A DNA stretch of 64,000 nt, taken from assembly GCA_030180135.1 (NCBI GenBank), contig CM058235.1, forward strand, positions 18,438,720 through 18,502,719. The letters run 5' to 3'. The stretch comes from Orychophragmus violaceus. Its lineage: Eukaryota; Streptophyta; Magnoliopsida; Brassicales; Brassicaceae. Position numbers and translations under genes: made by a program. This document shows, in pieces, positions 43,178-55,426 of the stretch (the first letter of the stretch is position 1; each line of letters opens with the position of its first letter). Under the pieces are notes generated by a model. It was not told the origin of the DNA. It did not search any database and was given only the letters and a program-made list of their open reading frames with translations.

Positions 43178-44100
43178 AAACTTTACTTTTTGTCATTTAA
43201 AAACTTTCACTAAACATATTGGAATTATAAGACCCGCAAAAAAACAAAGCTTTTCCGGCAAAAGAAATTGGTCGACAAAAAAGTCCCTAGACACAAATTT
43301 AAAAGAGAGAAGTCAAACAATTTACAGTACACTCAGAAGCAAAATTCATTTTAAAAACATAACTAGACTACAAAAGAGAAAATGAAAATTTAAACTCTAT
43401 CCAAATTTGGCATAAACAACCCAAAACAATCAAGCTTGAAAATACATACCCATTCAACATTTATCAATATACTTCGTAAAAAGCGATAAAAATTCTTAAA
43501 AGATCGAGTTCGTCCTATAATTTTTTTTTTCATGTTCTTTTCCCAAGAAACATCTCTGTCACTCATGGTATTTTTCATCCGCCATTTCGTCTTTTCCGTC
43601 TTTGCTTGAGGCAGGAAGTTGTTCCTCTCTTCCTCTTGCGATTCCATGGTGACTCCTCCTCCTCCGATGCTGCCCATGCCTCTTCCAGACCCGCCACCGG
43701 AAAAGTCTTCCGCCTTGACCTGTCATAACCACATGGCCCACCGGACTCAAACATCATCATCGTCTTTCTTTCAGTCGCTGTCGCCTCCACCACCTCCGCT
43801 CCATTAGCGCTCCTCCAAACACTAGATTTGGGCTTTCCTTATCTAGATCCGACCTTTGTTTTCGTTGGTGATGTTGTGGCTCTTTACGTTTTCTGCTGAC
43901 ACACGTCTTCCTGGTTATTCTCCTTTTGCAGTTTGCAACTACCTTTCTGGCATTCTAAATTGATTTACTTTTTCTCACATAAGGGTATACTTTAGATCGG
44001 ATTCCTCTGTCAGTCCTAAAACATCTTGTAAACCTGTCTGAGTATGGTTTCCTTCTCCTCTCCCTTCAAGTAAAAAAAAAGAGAGAGTAATAAACTGCAG
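43178..44100. other. mixed sequence, possibly another retroposon piece
   Basis: 43560-44080 is CT-rich, open in several frames, and ends with a short A run followed by AGAGAGAG on the plus strand. I found no flanking duplication and no domain, so the nature is uncertain. Confidence 0.3.
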
Positions 44101-44299
44101 CTAAGCTAGTAGTCTAAAGTGATCACGAGAGTGGAAGAGACCTATATTACCTCATGTTCTTCATGGAATGTGTCTAAAATAACAATCCGAATAAAAAGGG
44201 AAGAGCACTGATAAAAATAAAATAAAATGATACCTAGTAGAAAAAAGCAGATGCTAAAAGGGGAGGAAAAGGAGAAGAAAGGAACCAGAAATTGATAGT

Positions 44300-45906
44300 A
44301 TTGTGGTCATGTACTACCAGAGTAAGTGTCCTTGTGTTCTTTGATCGATATTCTCTTGGTGAGACCGCACCTAAATGATTATATAAGTTAGTCTGGTGAA
44401 TTTGAATGCTCTGAATCTAATTGTGGAGTTTACTTGGGACAATTCCTAAGTTTGGGGGAAGTTCATGTTGGTATTGATGTTTGCATGCTTATTTTTTATG
44501 TGGATTACTAAGGGGAATCTGAGTGTAGTACTTCAACTATGAAATTAGTTTCTGAAGTTTTCAAACTTCTTCTCCTCATCTTAGTTTATGTTTGCTTGAG
44601 GGTAAGCAAAAGCTAAATGTGGGGAAGTTGAATATCATGGTTTTAGGTGTTTTAAGCCATAAAATATGTACATAATCGAGTCTTTTATAGTGTCTTTTGA
44701 GTCCTTTCAGATGTTTTACATGTTTTAGCATGTTTGGAGTATATTTGGAAATTATGACGCATTCTGGAGCTATTTGGAGCATTCCTGCTGAAGAGAAGAA
44801 GTCATAGACGACATTTGAGATTAACATCGATCGACATATCTCTTGTGTCGGTCGACACATATCGATGAGAAGATTGTCTGATTTTACCGTAACTTTATCG
44901 GTCTCAAATATTGATCCTCGAAGCCCGATATTCACATTCATCATGAGTGCCGACCTATGCATTATTGGTGTCGATTGACACATATCCAAATCAAGAAGAA
45001 TTTCGCCGGTTTATGAAGACTTTAGAGAATTGCAGTTTGGCCCATAAGTTTCTCATAATTACAAAGAAGTCCAAATCGTGTTTTAGCTTTATATTAGGGG
45101 TTTTAAGCCATTGTTCTAGGCTAAGCTTTATTTTATGAGAGATTAGAATATTTGGGCTGGACTTGCACTCGAGAAAGAAGAGATTTCGAACCCATGTTCT
45201 TATTCTTTTGGATTTTATATGATTTCTATTTTGACTATGTCTTTTGTTATGATTGCAATATCTGAGTAGATATCTTGTTAGATTTAGGGATTCTCATTGG
45301 AGATTTCAAGGAATGTTAGAATAATTGATTAATTAGGATTCATCACATTTAGTTATTCATCTAGGTTTTTCTTAATGCTTAATCTGAATTGTCCACTTAG
45401 ATTATCGATATTAGGTTGATTCTCGCAACGACAATTGGTTAATTAGCTAGAAGGAACCTATGTGAGCAATTTATCTATTCGCAAAGAAATTTGGTTTTGG
45501 GAAATTGTGAACGAACGAACTTGAATTAATGCATGTTTAGAACTCTAGGATTCACAACGAAAGTTGGTTTACTATGTTTTTAGACATAGATAATTATCGC
45601 ACCAAAAGTTGGTTAGTTATACTTTTGTGATTCTAGTTCAAGAACGCTAATAGATTGAATTCTGATTGATTGGTTATCTGATTTCCTGAGAACTTCTTGA
45701 GACCTAACGCCTTCATTAATTTTTTACACTCCGCTTTAATTTACATTGTTTTTAGTGCTTACATTCTGTTATACTTAGCTTAATTCGATTAATTATAGTC
45801 TATCGTGTAAAACTTGAGTCTATGTGGATTTGACCCTATATACTACAGTCACATTCTGTGCACTTGTAGTGTAGCTCTAGGGATAGTAAACTTTGAGCAT
45901 ATCAAC
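44300..45906 (+). mobile_element. Athila-like Gypsy fragment: 3' UTR, polypurine tract and LTR
   Basis: At about 44618 the sequence AAATGTGGGGAAGT is a polypurine tract, followed by an LTR from about 44629 (TGAATATCATGG) to 45906 (GAGCATATCA). The LTR and the preceding 330 bases are homologous, in inverted orientation, to 57846-59000 and 59001-59320. Shared landmarks include 'GTGAGACCGCACTTAAA', 'GTGGAGTTTACTTAGGACA' and the ending near 'TGTGCACTTGCAGT'. No gag or pol is present. Three copies of the TGTCGATCGACA-type palindrome lie at 44829-44850 and 44970. Confidence 0.75.
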
Positions 45907-45949
45907 AGATTTTGAGGCACCCATTTTCTTCTCATATATGTTGCATCAT

Positions 45950-46850
45950 GACCTTCCTGGTGACCGGAGCTCGTTTACGGTTCCAGGGAGGGTTCATTTA
46001 GTTTGTTTCTAGTTGTTTCGGTGGTCATCTCATATTATCTGATTCTTGCTCCTTTGATGGTTGGGTTATGGTGGTGTTGTTGTCTTCCGGTCTTGTTTGT
46101 TCACGGCGGTGCTCGACTAAGGTGGGAGAGTCTTTGAAGCTTCTCTATGCGGCATTATTGCTTCCTTGGTGGGGCGTGGTGGTGCGGTTTTGGAGCGGTT
46201 CTCCGATGTGTTAGCGTGCTCTTCTGTTAAAGATTCTCAGGCGACTGTGGATGTTGCGGTTCTCGCGTGTGGATCCGGTCAGGCATGCTTGGTCTGGAGA
46301 AACAGTGGTTGGCCCTCGTGTAGATCTATGGGTAAAGCCATTTTCCTATTTTTCCGTCATTGGTAGCGGTCTTGGATGAGGGTGTTGACTTTTGTTTTAG
46401 TCTAGTTGGTTTTGGCTAGACAATCTTGGATAGTATCAGCTGTATGGCTGGTTTGGTCAGGTCTTTATAAAGTTTCGGCTTTGTGATTTTGGTCCTTCTT
46501 CCTTGTGGGTGGTTAGTTCGTCAAACTGGTTGTCTTCACTTGGATGTGTTATTGTTGGTTTTGTTTTCTTCAGGTGGTGATGAAGCTTTGAGTCGCGAGT
46601 GTGTTTTTCATTTCCTTTGGTTGCTTCGATATAGTTCGTGTGGTTCTCTTCCTTATCTCATGCCTCCTTCTACCTTGGGCAAGGGTTCTCCGGCCCATTT
46701 TAAAGGAATTGGAGATTCTTCTCTCCTCGTTGTCGACTTATCTAGTCGACAGTCGGGTAATGGTAAACGGTTTGGTCCTTCGTTTTCTTTAGTTCGATTT
46801 GCATATGGCTTGCTCTTGGCTCTTAACGGTGGAGGAATATAATGGATTGA
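45950..46850 (+). mobile_element. GC-rich retroposon-like copy A
   Basis: Its second half, 46570-46845, is clearly homologous to 48735-49015, with shared 'GGCAAGGGTTCTCCGGC', 'ATGGTAAAC..TGGTCCTTCGT' and 'GGAGGAATATAATG' type blocks. The frames are open by composition only. A target duplication was not found. Confidence 0.55.
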
Positions 46851-46899
46851 TCGTTAGAAATTATTTTTGGTTGATGAAAAGTTGAAATTCAGTTGGGTC

Positions 46900-47890
46900 A
46901 ATAGTGGTGAGATGACTTAGAACCAAAGAAAAAGAAGAACAAGGATAGAAAGGAGAGAGAAGTTTCTCTCGAATCTCCCTAGAAAATATCTTTTTTTCAC
47001 ACGGCCTCCACCCAGTTTTTCCGTGATCTGCCTCTCCGGTGACCGGCATTGGCCGGTGCCGTGAGAGGGCTTTTTTCCTTTTCCTTTATAGTCATCTTCC
47101 CTACGCGCTTCGTCTGTGGTCTTGGGGTTTGGCCGAAGTTCTCTTGGTGGTAGGCGAGGATTGGCAGTGGCTCTAGATCTTTGATGCTCAAGATCATGCC
47201 GACCTGGATTTGAGGGGACCAGATCTGGAGAGGCCTTCCCAATCCTTCATCTTCACTCCTCATTTAGTTCCCCGGCGGTTGACAGGCTTATGGTCTTACG
47301 GTGTCGCAAGGGTGGTGAATCTGGTTTGGCGGCGAGTTGTAGGGGCGGTTTTTTCTTGACGGCAAAAGCGTATGGTGTCTCTCTCTAATTGGCGGTTGCT
47401 AGAGGACGACATCCGTTCTAAATTGGAGCTTCTAGAGGTGGTAGCAGCTCTTCGGTGGTGGGGCGTGGTTGGTCTTTTCTCCCATCCACTTTGGGAAGTC
47501 GCTGCTAGATCTTCTTCTTTGGTCTTCTTACCATGCGTTCCTTCCTTTTCTTTTCTCGTCTTTGGCTAGGTTTTCCCTCCAGTGATGTTGGGTATGCTTC
47601 TGAGGCGTATCCTCTTCTTTTCTCCCAATCGACAATATATTCCAGGTGATTCCTTCCCCGTCCTCCGGTGTATGCGGTGCTTCTCTCAATGTTTTGTTTA
47701 GGTTCTCTGCCGGCGAGTGTTGAAATCGACATGGTGAGTGGCTCCGACGAATTGCTCCGGCGAACGTTTCGGTTTTAAGTTCTATTTTGTGTATTAGAGT
47801 TACAGCCCAATTTCAATTATAAACCTATTTGGAATAGATCTAAACTTTTATTATTATGTTTATTGTAAGCCTTTGTATTAAAAAAATAAT
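46900..47890 (+). mobile_element. GC-rich retroposon-like copy B
   Basis: A GC-rich, T-rich sequence ends in GTAAGCCTTTGTATTAAAAAAA at about 47886. The style is the same as the neighbours, but I could not align it end to end with them. No domain. Confidence 0.4.
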
Positions 47891-47959
47891 AATATATGAA
47901 CCCTTTATCCAAAAATGAAAGTGGTTAGATGAAAAAAAAGGTGTGAAGTAAAAGTAAAA

Positions 47960-49270
47960 ACTAAAAAAACCCTAATTAGTTTCTCTCCCTGGTACGCGTC
48001 CCGAGGCAACTGTAGAGCCGCTTCTCCTTCTTCGTTTCCTCTCCGGCGGCAGAGGCGCTCATCGCCGGCCGCCGGGAGAGGATGCTTGGTCTCCTTCGTA
48101 GCTTTGTTTTTTTTGATCTACCTTGTCTCCCGGCGTATATGCGGTGCTCCCTTTCCTTGCGGTGTCTCCGTCGGTTATCGGGTTGCAGGGTCCGAGTCTG
48201 CGTCGTTAATGGTGGCTATCGGAGTTCAGGTGGGCTTCGGTGTCCGCCGCTTCTTGGTGGCGTCTGGGTCGACGGTACTCCCCTGTCTTCGGTGCCGGTT
48301 TGTCTCTCCGCCTCCCATGTTCTGTTTCTTGGTCGACGTTGCGGATCTCGGGCTCATGGCCTTCTGGTGGTTCGTTTTGCTGCGGTTCGGGCAAGTTTCC
48401 TCCTCGCGTGGCTTTCCGCTAGCTCCGGCTGTTGATCATGGTATGTCGTTTCACGTGTTGACATCTGGCAATTTCTGGTGTTGGTTGTGTGGTTCTCGCT
48501 TTCGGATTCGCTGGTTAGGCAAGGATTTGATCTGGTCTTTAGGTTTAGGTGTTGTTTGGTTCTGTGGGTAATGTTGGTTTGGTTAGATGGATTGGGATTG
48601 CTACAGCTGTGGGTTGGTTTGGTCAGATCTGGGTTTAGAGTTTCCAGCTTCGTGGACGTGGGCCATCTTTCTGCCGGTTCCGGTGGTGTAGCGGGCTGTT
48701 TATCTTCGGTTTTTCTGTGGGTTTATTTAGGTTTTTAGGCTTTAGGTGGTGATTTTCTTGGCATTGAGAGTGTGCTTTTCCTTTCTGTTGGTTGCATCGT
48801 TATAGTTCCTGCGGTTTCTCCTCCTTATCATATGCTTTTGGTCTTCTACCTTTGGCAAGGGTTCTCCGGCTCAACCTTAAGGAATTGAGGCTTCAGCCTT
48901 TTTAGCATCTAGTCGTTCGTCGGCGAATGGTAAACAAATGGTCCTTCGTCTTCTTCGGTTCGGTCTGCATACGGCTTGCTCGTGGCTCCTAGCGGTGGAG
49001 CAATATAATGAGTGTCGGTGGGTCAACCTCAATAATTCCGTCTTCAGATGTCACGCTCCTTTTCTCTCTCGATGCTTCGTGGTCGCTGCTTCTTCGTGGT
49101 CTAGTCTGCTTCGTCTCGATCTGATTGAGCTGCTTTTCAGGTGGTGGTAGTTTGGATTGTCTAACCTTTTTATGTAATTATAGTTGTTGTTTTTCTTTGG
49201 CTCCCGGGTGAGGGCTTTTGGCTCCGGTATCGTGTTTGATAGCCGGCTTTAGTTTATTTCAGCTGCATCC
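47960..49270 (+). mobile_element. GC-rich retroposon-like copy C
   Basis: Begins with the GC-rich leader at about 47990 (CCGAGGCAACTGTAGAGCCG) and contains the segment homologous to copy A at 48735-49015. The 161-codon frame at 48086-48571 has a hydrophobic, Val/Phe/Gly-rich translation without a domain. I treat the whole as non-coding. Confidence 0.55.
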
Positions 49271-49609
49271 CAAAAATATATTCCAAAAACGCATCCGTAC
49301 TTGGTAATATTATGGAAATCTTCTAGAGAAAAAAAAAGAAAAAGAAAAAAAGGTGAGTTTGTTTTGCATTTTTCCTAACGTAAGCCTAAAAACACTAGCT
49401 AAACGGCCAAATTATTAATATTAAAGCCCTATAGAAATTGAATGGACCCGCCCGACATTACGACCCGGATTGGGTTTGATATCCAGGCCAGAGTCGGAGC
49501 ATTTTAGAAGCATTGGCTTCTCTTCTGGCTTGAAAACAAAGAAAACCCCAGGCTCCGAACCTGCTTTAACGAAGAAGAAAGAGGAAGAAAGTCGAAAAAG
49601 TTGAACAAG

Positions 49610-51771
49610 ATGAGTAGCATTGGAACTGGATACGATCTCTCTGTCACAACTTTCTCTCCCGATGGCCGTGTTTTCCAGATCGAGTACGCCGCGAAAGCTG
49701 TCGACAACAGTGGGTTAGTCTTACTTCTCTTCGATTCTTCCTTCAGGATCGAATTTAGCTTTTGAGCTTTAAGATTTGGCTATGGGTATTCCTCTCTTTT
49801 CTCTTTCGCAGAACTGTTGTTGGAATCAAGTGCAAGGACGGGATTGTAATGGTTTGATTCTTGCCCTCCACTTTTATTTTTATCCTACTTTGTCACTTTC
49901 TTCAGTAACTGTAATAGTAGTTTTAGTCTCGAAATCGAATCATACCTGGATTGAACAACGATAGATTTGACAAAGGATTGGCCTTTACTAAGTGTTTACT
50001 TTTTGAGTGGTTATAGGGTGTGGAGAAACTTATTGCATCTAAGATGATGCTACCAGGTTCTAACCGGAGAATCCATTCTGTTCATCGTCATGCTGGCATG
50101 GTATTTACCTTTCTCATTTTCCAGTTATCACTGTGTATGTATTGTCTTTTCATTATGTTGAGGTCTATCTCCTCCTGTTATGTCAGGCTGTTGCTGGGCT
50201 TGCAGCTGATGGGAGGCAAATTGTTGCGCGGGCCAAGTCTGAAGCCAGAAGTTATGAGAGGTATTTAATCAATGAAAGTATCAGATTTATCTTTTTCAGC
50301 TTCTGCTGCTAATGTTACATGTTAGATGTATAGCTATGAAAGGACTGTTCTACTTCTATAACTTATCTCAAGGGGAAATCTCTCGTAATTAAATGTGGAA
50401 ATTATTTTTGTTCTGCACTTTGTTAGTTTGAAATTCTAAATATATAGGCATAAGATGCCAATGTGTATGCTTCCCTGATTGTGCAACTAACTCAGCTTTG
50501 ACATGTGATGATGATTTAGTGTTTATGGTGACGCTGTACCTGTGAAGGAACTTTCAGAGCGTGTTGCAAGTTACGTACATTTATGTACCCTGTACTGGTG
50601 GCTCAGGTTTGTGCAATTCATCTCGCTCAAGCATTTCTCCTACTTCTATGAATTATAAGAAAACGATTTTTAATTTTTGAAGGCCTTTTGGATGTGGGGT
50701 CATTCTTGGAGGTTATGATAAAGATGGACCTCAATTGTACATGATTGAGCCATATGGCATATCATATGTAAGTCTTTCTATCTCCTTTTGAACAAAGATA
50801 TTTGTATTTAAGCCTCAACTTGTTCTGTCAAATTTGTCTGTCGTCATATGGATTCTTATCCTGCAGAGATATTTTGGTGCTGCGATTGGCAAAGGAAAAC
50901 AGGCTGCTAAAACGTAAGCTAATGCATGAATGTGCTTGCTATAATCGTAGTAAGCTCTAGGGTTATCTTTTTGTTGGTAGTTACTATGGTATCTGTAGTT
51001 CCACTAGTGTTGATCAGTTTTACTAATTTTACTTGTCTGAAGCAAATTCTAACTAACTTCACAACTAACCAGACGAGTAAATAAAGAAAACATGAAGGAT
51101 CAGTTTAGCTTTTATGGTTAGTGGAATTGATGACACTGATTCAATCAATAAATGGAGTTCAAACTTTACAATCAATGTTTCTGGATGGCATAGTTTTTGG
51201 CTATTTTGACCCGTGGAATTCGTTTCAACTAAAAGCATTATTTATGCATACAAGTGTCCTGATGGATCAAGATTTCTTGCAGGGAAATTGAGAAATTGAA
51301 ATTATCGGAGATGACATGCAAAGAAGGCGTTATTGAAGTGGCGAAAATGTGAGTAGTGCTTGCTTCACATATACTGGATTTCAATAGTAATCTCTTGTGG
51401 TTCTCTTAATGACTGATGATTTGTATGCAACTATGATTTTATAGGAAGGTCTAATGTGAGTTTCATGTGCAGCATTTACAAGCTACACGATGAAGCCAAA
51501 GACAAGGCCTTTGAATTGGAGATGAGCTGGATATGTGAGGAGTCAAAACGAGAGCATCAGAAGGTAAATTTTTTTTTATTTATAAATGCTGCTTATTGAT
51601 GATTCAAAAAAGAAGTTTTTTTTTTTGTAAAGCTTTTTTTTTTTTTTTTGAACACCTTTTGTAAAGCTTTCTATAAGCCATAAATTGCACTCATCTTAGG
51701 TCCCTGATGATCTTCTGGAAGAAGCAAAGACGGCAGCTAAAACTGCACTCGAGGAGATGGATGCTGACTAA
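49610..51771 (+). CDS. PAG1: 20S proteasome subunit alpha-7 (PAG1)
   Basis: Ten exons join in frame to 249 residues: 49610-49713, 49812-49851, 50017-50100, 50187-50260, 50520-50606, 50683-50767, 50867-50913, 51283-51348, 51473-51563, 51700-51771. The N-terminus SSIGTGYDLSVTTFSPDGRV followed by FQIEYA is the alpha-subunit signature; those residues gate the core particle. The alpha-ring subunit is structural and carries no catalytic Thr. Unlike most family members, nothing is missing or added. The protein acts in cytosol and nucleus as part of the 26S proteasome. It is the orthologue of At2g27020 by sequence and by position next to calmodulin. Confidence 0.96.
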
Positions 51772-52399
51772 ACTGAGAAAATGGGTTAAATTAGATTTGT
51801 CTAACGCATCGTTTGGTGTTTCTGTTGTAAAACTTTTGAATTTTGTCTCGAGGGGGCAATTGTTGCAGTTTCTGATGAACCTTTGGACTCTTTCGTCTTA
51901 TTGATATCGACAGTTTCTTCGTTGACTTCTAATTCATATGAACATCAGACTTGTTCTGAAAGCTGTCACATTAAAACTAGCAGGCCACCTTTTCTTGTGA
52001 TGTCAACTAGGGCGTGGTTTAAAATTTTGTATTACAAGTACACCATCTTGAAAATGTCCACAGAAGTTATATACGTCTGCGTTTCGGTTTCATCTGTATA
52101 CAATTTAAGAGAATTGTGGTCAATACTCAATACCAGTTTGTCAATATGGAACTTTCTTTGATAGTTTCTCAAACATTCGTATCCAATTATACGACACCTG
52201 ACTTTCCTGGAAGCTGCCACTTTCAGGACACTAACAGAAATCGCTATCTGACTTTTGATATTTCTGATCAATTCAGGAGGGTAAGATTGTATTGCAAGAG
52301 GAAGAGATCTGGTAAAAACCATAATTTATTAGACTGGTCGACTGGAACACAATACTAGACATCTGGGAGAAGACTGAACGTAAAGAAGATCAAACAAAA

Positions 52400-53856
52400 T
52401 TCAGAAAATGCAATTTCAAATTCAGTCATAGCAGGATCCAAAATGAGATGGTAAATTTGTTGTTTTTTCTTATATATTTTTGTATTTTAGTTTCTGCATT
52501 GTTTAGTAATTTTTTTTTTGAATGATAAGAGATTGAGCTGGGAGTTTCTGCAACGGCTGTAGTGCGCAAGACTCATGCTCGTAAGGATGGGATCATCATA
52601 AACAAAAAAGCAGAGACACTTGTAACAACAGCTGAGACGCTGACCTTGGAACGATCACAAGGTTCTGGCCTCATTGAAGGAACTCCCTATCTCCCTTTAC
52701 TCTCCGGTTCACGGCCGCCTATGTTGAAATAAGTTAAGTTCTGATGTTACACTTAGTTCTGATGTTGTTTTGAAGTAAGTTATGTTTTGAAGTAAGTTAA
52801 GTAAGTTATTCATTATAAAGATTATGATGTTTGGTTGTTGAATATAGTTTCTAAATGGTTAGATAATTTGTTATTTAGTCTTTTTATTGATATTTGTTTT
52901 ATTTTCTGCAGAAAGCTACTACCTCTAAGGGACATATTTATGGATTTGGTTTAATTCAGTACATGGATCCTCATTCAAATGAGATAGCACCTGCTTCATT
53001 GATCAGAAAGTTGCAGTTTTGAGTTTAGCAAGCAACCCAACCAAATCTCAGACAACATTATTCCATAAATAGCCTAATTGTACCATGTAATATTAGAACA
53101 TGGTTTTTGTAAATTCCTGTTTTTTTGCTATGTAAAACTCTTTTAAATCAATCTAAGCATGCTTTATTGTATTAAAGTGTGTTTAGGTTTTCATATGAAA
53201 CATTCTAATTCAAATTGGCAATCATTACAGAAGATATAGAACCAAATTCGATTTTGGTATGAATCATCATAGCTACGGTCGCTACGGTCAAAGTTCGAGG
53301 AAAATATGGCTACGGATTAGTTCGTAGCTATCCCTAGACAAGAAGCTACGAAATATCCGTATATATTTATAGCCATTGCTACGAATACATACATAGGCAC
53401 TCGTAGCTCGATAATTATAAATCATTCGTAGATATTCGTAGCAGTAGCTACGGAAATATATGTAGCCACTTTAGTTACGAATAGACACGATTGATGTCGC
53501 AATTATATAGCAATGAAAATACCCGTAGCCATTCGTAGCAAGATGGCTACAAAACATGTTGTAGAAATTCGTAGCTATGACTACAAATTGGCTCGCAGTA
53601 ATCCGTAGATATGTATCTACAAATTATTTCACAGATTTTCATAGCTAGTATAGCTACGAACACAAATCGTAGATATTCGTAGCTATTAGCTAAGGAAACG
53701 TTCGTAGCTATTCTGTAAAAACGCTGCTACGGATAACTAAGAAAAATCAATATCTATGAGCGTTTATACGCGGCGTGGGTCGTAAGTCATAACTATCCAT
53801 AGCTATTCCCAAAATAGCTACGGAAATCGGACCTATAACCTAGTTTTCTTGTAGTG
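52400..53856 (+). mobile_element. 3' end of a CACTA element
   Basis: Terminal sequence CTAGTTTTCTTGTAGTG (53840-53856) is the reverse complement of the CACTACAAGAAAACTAG terminus of plant CACTA elements. The preceding 600 bases, 53260-53840, are packed with direct and inverted copies of TAGCTACG / CGTAGCTA, typical of CACTA subterminal regions that bind transposase. The transposase relic lies upstream. I found no 5' terminus, so the element is truncated on the PAG1 side and its left limit is approximate. Confidence 0.8.
52540..53040 (+). pseudogene. En/Spm (CACTA) transposon protein relic
   Basis: The frame reads EVSATAVVRKTHARKDGIII, then NKKAETLVTTAETLTLE. After an intron-like gap, KATTSKGHIYGFGLIQYMDP follows near 52912. 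This resembles the C-terminal part of plant Ptta/En/Spm transposase proteins (...KTHTRKDG.., then GR.YG.G). Stops and a missing N-terminal part make it non-functional. Confidence 0.6.
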
Positions 53857-54161
53857 TTTATAGTAAGATAATTATGCGCTTTCTTCCATATGTGCACTGT
53901 TGTATATTAAATTTGATTTGAGCCACTAAACACTTGATCCAAAAATACTTGATCCAACTTCTAAAAGCCTTATCAACACACGTCAGTGTTCTAAAAGATT
54001 AGATGATAAGGATCAAAAAAATTATCTAAATACTTGTAAAAGATAACGATAAAAATAAAGATAAGGATCAAGATAATTATCTAGATATTGTTTAATAAAA
54101 TAACGTAAGAATTATCTAGATTTCGGATAAACATGAGTTAGATATTTTGTACTTTGGAAGC

Positions 54162-54169
54162 TATAAATA
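54162..54169 (+). promoter_or_regulatory. probable TATA box of the F-box gene
   Basis: TATAAATA lies about 210 bases upstream of the F-box start codon in otherwise ORF-free DNA. The position is compatible with transcription starting near 54195. Confidence 0.45.
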
Positions 54170-54376
54170 TCCTCATTCTCTTTGTAATTAAACTAAGATT
54201 TTGAAAACAAAATAATACAAAGTATTCTACAAAGTTTACATAATTTTCCTTTCATTTCCAAAATTCCTTCTTTCTCCATTGCCTCCAAAATATTTTTATT
54301 TTCCAATATGTACTGGTTGTTGATTTCAACCAAAATTACAGAGAAAGAGCAATCATAGGAACTTCCGTCTCTAATT

Positions 54377-55426
54377 ATGTCACTTCCCCAAGACGTCATT
54401 ATAGACATCTTAGCTCGTGTACCAAGATGCAACTACCGAAAACTCTCTCTCGTTTCCAAGCACTTCCGGTCATTGGTTACGTGCCCTGAACTATATGCGA
54501 GTCGATCATTGTTAGGATACAGCAAACATTATATTTATGCTGTCCTCTATAACTATGCAACCAGTGACAACCATCTGTACTCTCTCCGCTGGAAAGCTAA
54601 TGGCAATCCCAGCTTATTTCTTATATCATCGCTTCCTGCTATTACTATTGGTGGAAGCTTTGTCGCGGTGGGCTCAAAAATATATGTGTTTTGTGAGATA
54701 GGTTGTACATCAATGAGCATTGACTGTAGATCTCACATCGTGCAACCCCTCCCGGGCATGCCTGTTCCCATGTCAAATATAGCTGCTGTCAGCATCAACG
54801 AAAAAATATATGTAGTGGGATATTGCCATCGTTATTACTCGATGAACCAAGTGATTGTGGTGACGGTGTTCAATACAGAAACACAAATTTGGGAGCGTAG
54901 AATTATAATGCCAGACGTGGATCCCGGTTCCATGTGGAAGTATGGTCGTGTGGTGGTGATGGCTGATAAGATCTACATGAGGTGTTCTAAGAATAGCTTT
55001 GTTTTCGATCCAAAGGAAATTAAATTGAAAACAGACGAGATTCTGAATTTAAAGGAGTGGAGGAATGCGTGTGTCATCGATGATGTATTGTACTACTACG
55101 ATTGTATTACCGGTGGTGAGAAAATGTTAAGAGCGTATGATCAAAAGCGGAGGTGTTGGGAAGTGGTGAAAGGTGTGGAAGCATTATCGGCGGTGACACC
55201 ATCTACACCATTGTTAGTGTCAGAGCTTGTCACTTTGATGAGTTACGGTGGAAAATTGGCTTTGGTATTCCTTCGATCAGATGAAACCTGGTCAACAGCG
55301 AATTGGTGTGCGGAGATTTCGCTGGAAAGACGTCATGAAGGGGAGATTTGGGGTAAAGTTGAATGGTGCAATCGTCTTATGCCTGGAAAGTTTGTGGTTA
55401 AGAAATTTCTTGATTTTATGATTTGA
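54377..55426 (+). CDS. F-box/kelch-repeat protein
   Basis: Intact single-exon ORF of 349 residues. Residues 1-40 form an F-box (LPQDVIIDILARVPRCNYRK, then LSLVSKHFRSLV), which binds the SKP1 adaptor in SCF ubiquitin ligases. Kelch-like beta repeats follow, with the usual hydrophobic-Gly and Lys-Ile-Tyr pattern (AVGSKIYVFCEI, VSINEKIYVVGYC, VMADKIYMRCS, CVIDDVLYYYD), as in the large and fast-evolving plant F-box/kelch family. Substrate unknown. The gene is not part of the conserved order seen in A. thaliana and is surrounded by transposon remains. It may therefore be a recent arrival, yet the frame is undamaged. Confidence 0.85.
   Translation: MSLPQDVIIDILARVPRCNYRKLSLVSKHFRSLVTCPELYASRSLLGYSKHYIYAVLYNYATSDNHLYSLRWKANGNPSLFLISSLPAITIGGSFVAVGSKIYVFCEIGCTSMSIDCRSHIVQPLPGMPVPMSNIAAVSINEKIYVVGYCHRYYSMNQVIVVTVFNTETQIWERRIIMPDVDPGSMWKYGRVVVMADKIYMRCSKNSFVFDPKEIKLKTDEILNLKEWRNACVIDDVLYYYDCITGGEKMLRAYDQKRRCWEVVKGVEALSAVTPSTPLLVSELVTLMSYGGKLALVFLRSDETWSTANWCAEISLERRHEGEIWGKVEWCNRLMPGKFVVKKFLDFMI

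Noticed and set aside
43390..43807. Overlapping frames of 60-95 codons near 43.6 kb
   Set aside because: No domain, no consistent splice structure, and inside probable repeat DNA.
48086..48571. 161-codon frame in the GC-rich block
   Set aside because: Hydrophobic Val/Gly/Phe-rich translation without a domain; overlapping frames are equally open, and the DNA belongs to a non-coding repeat.
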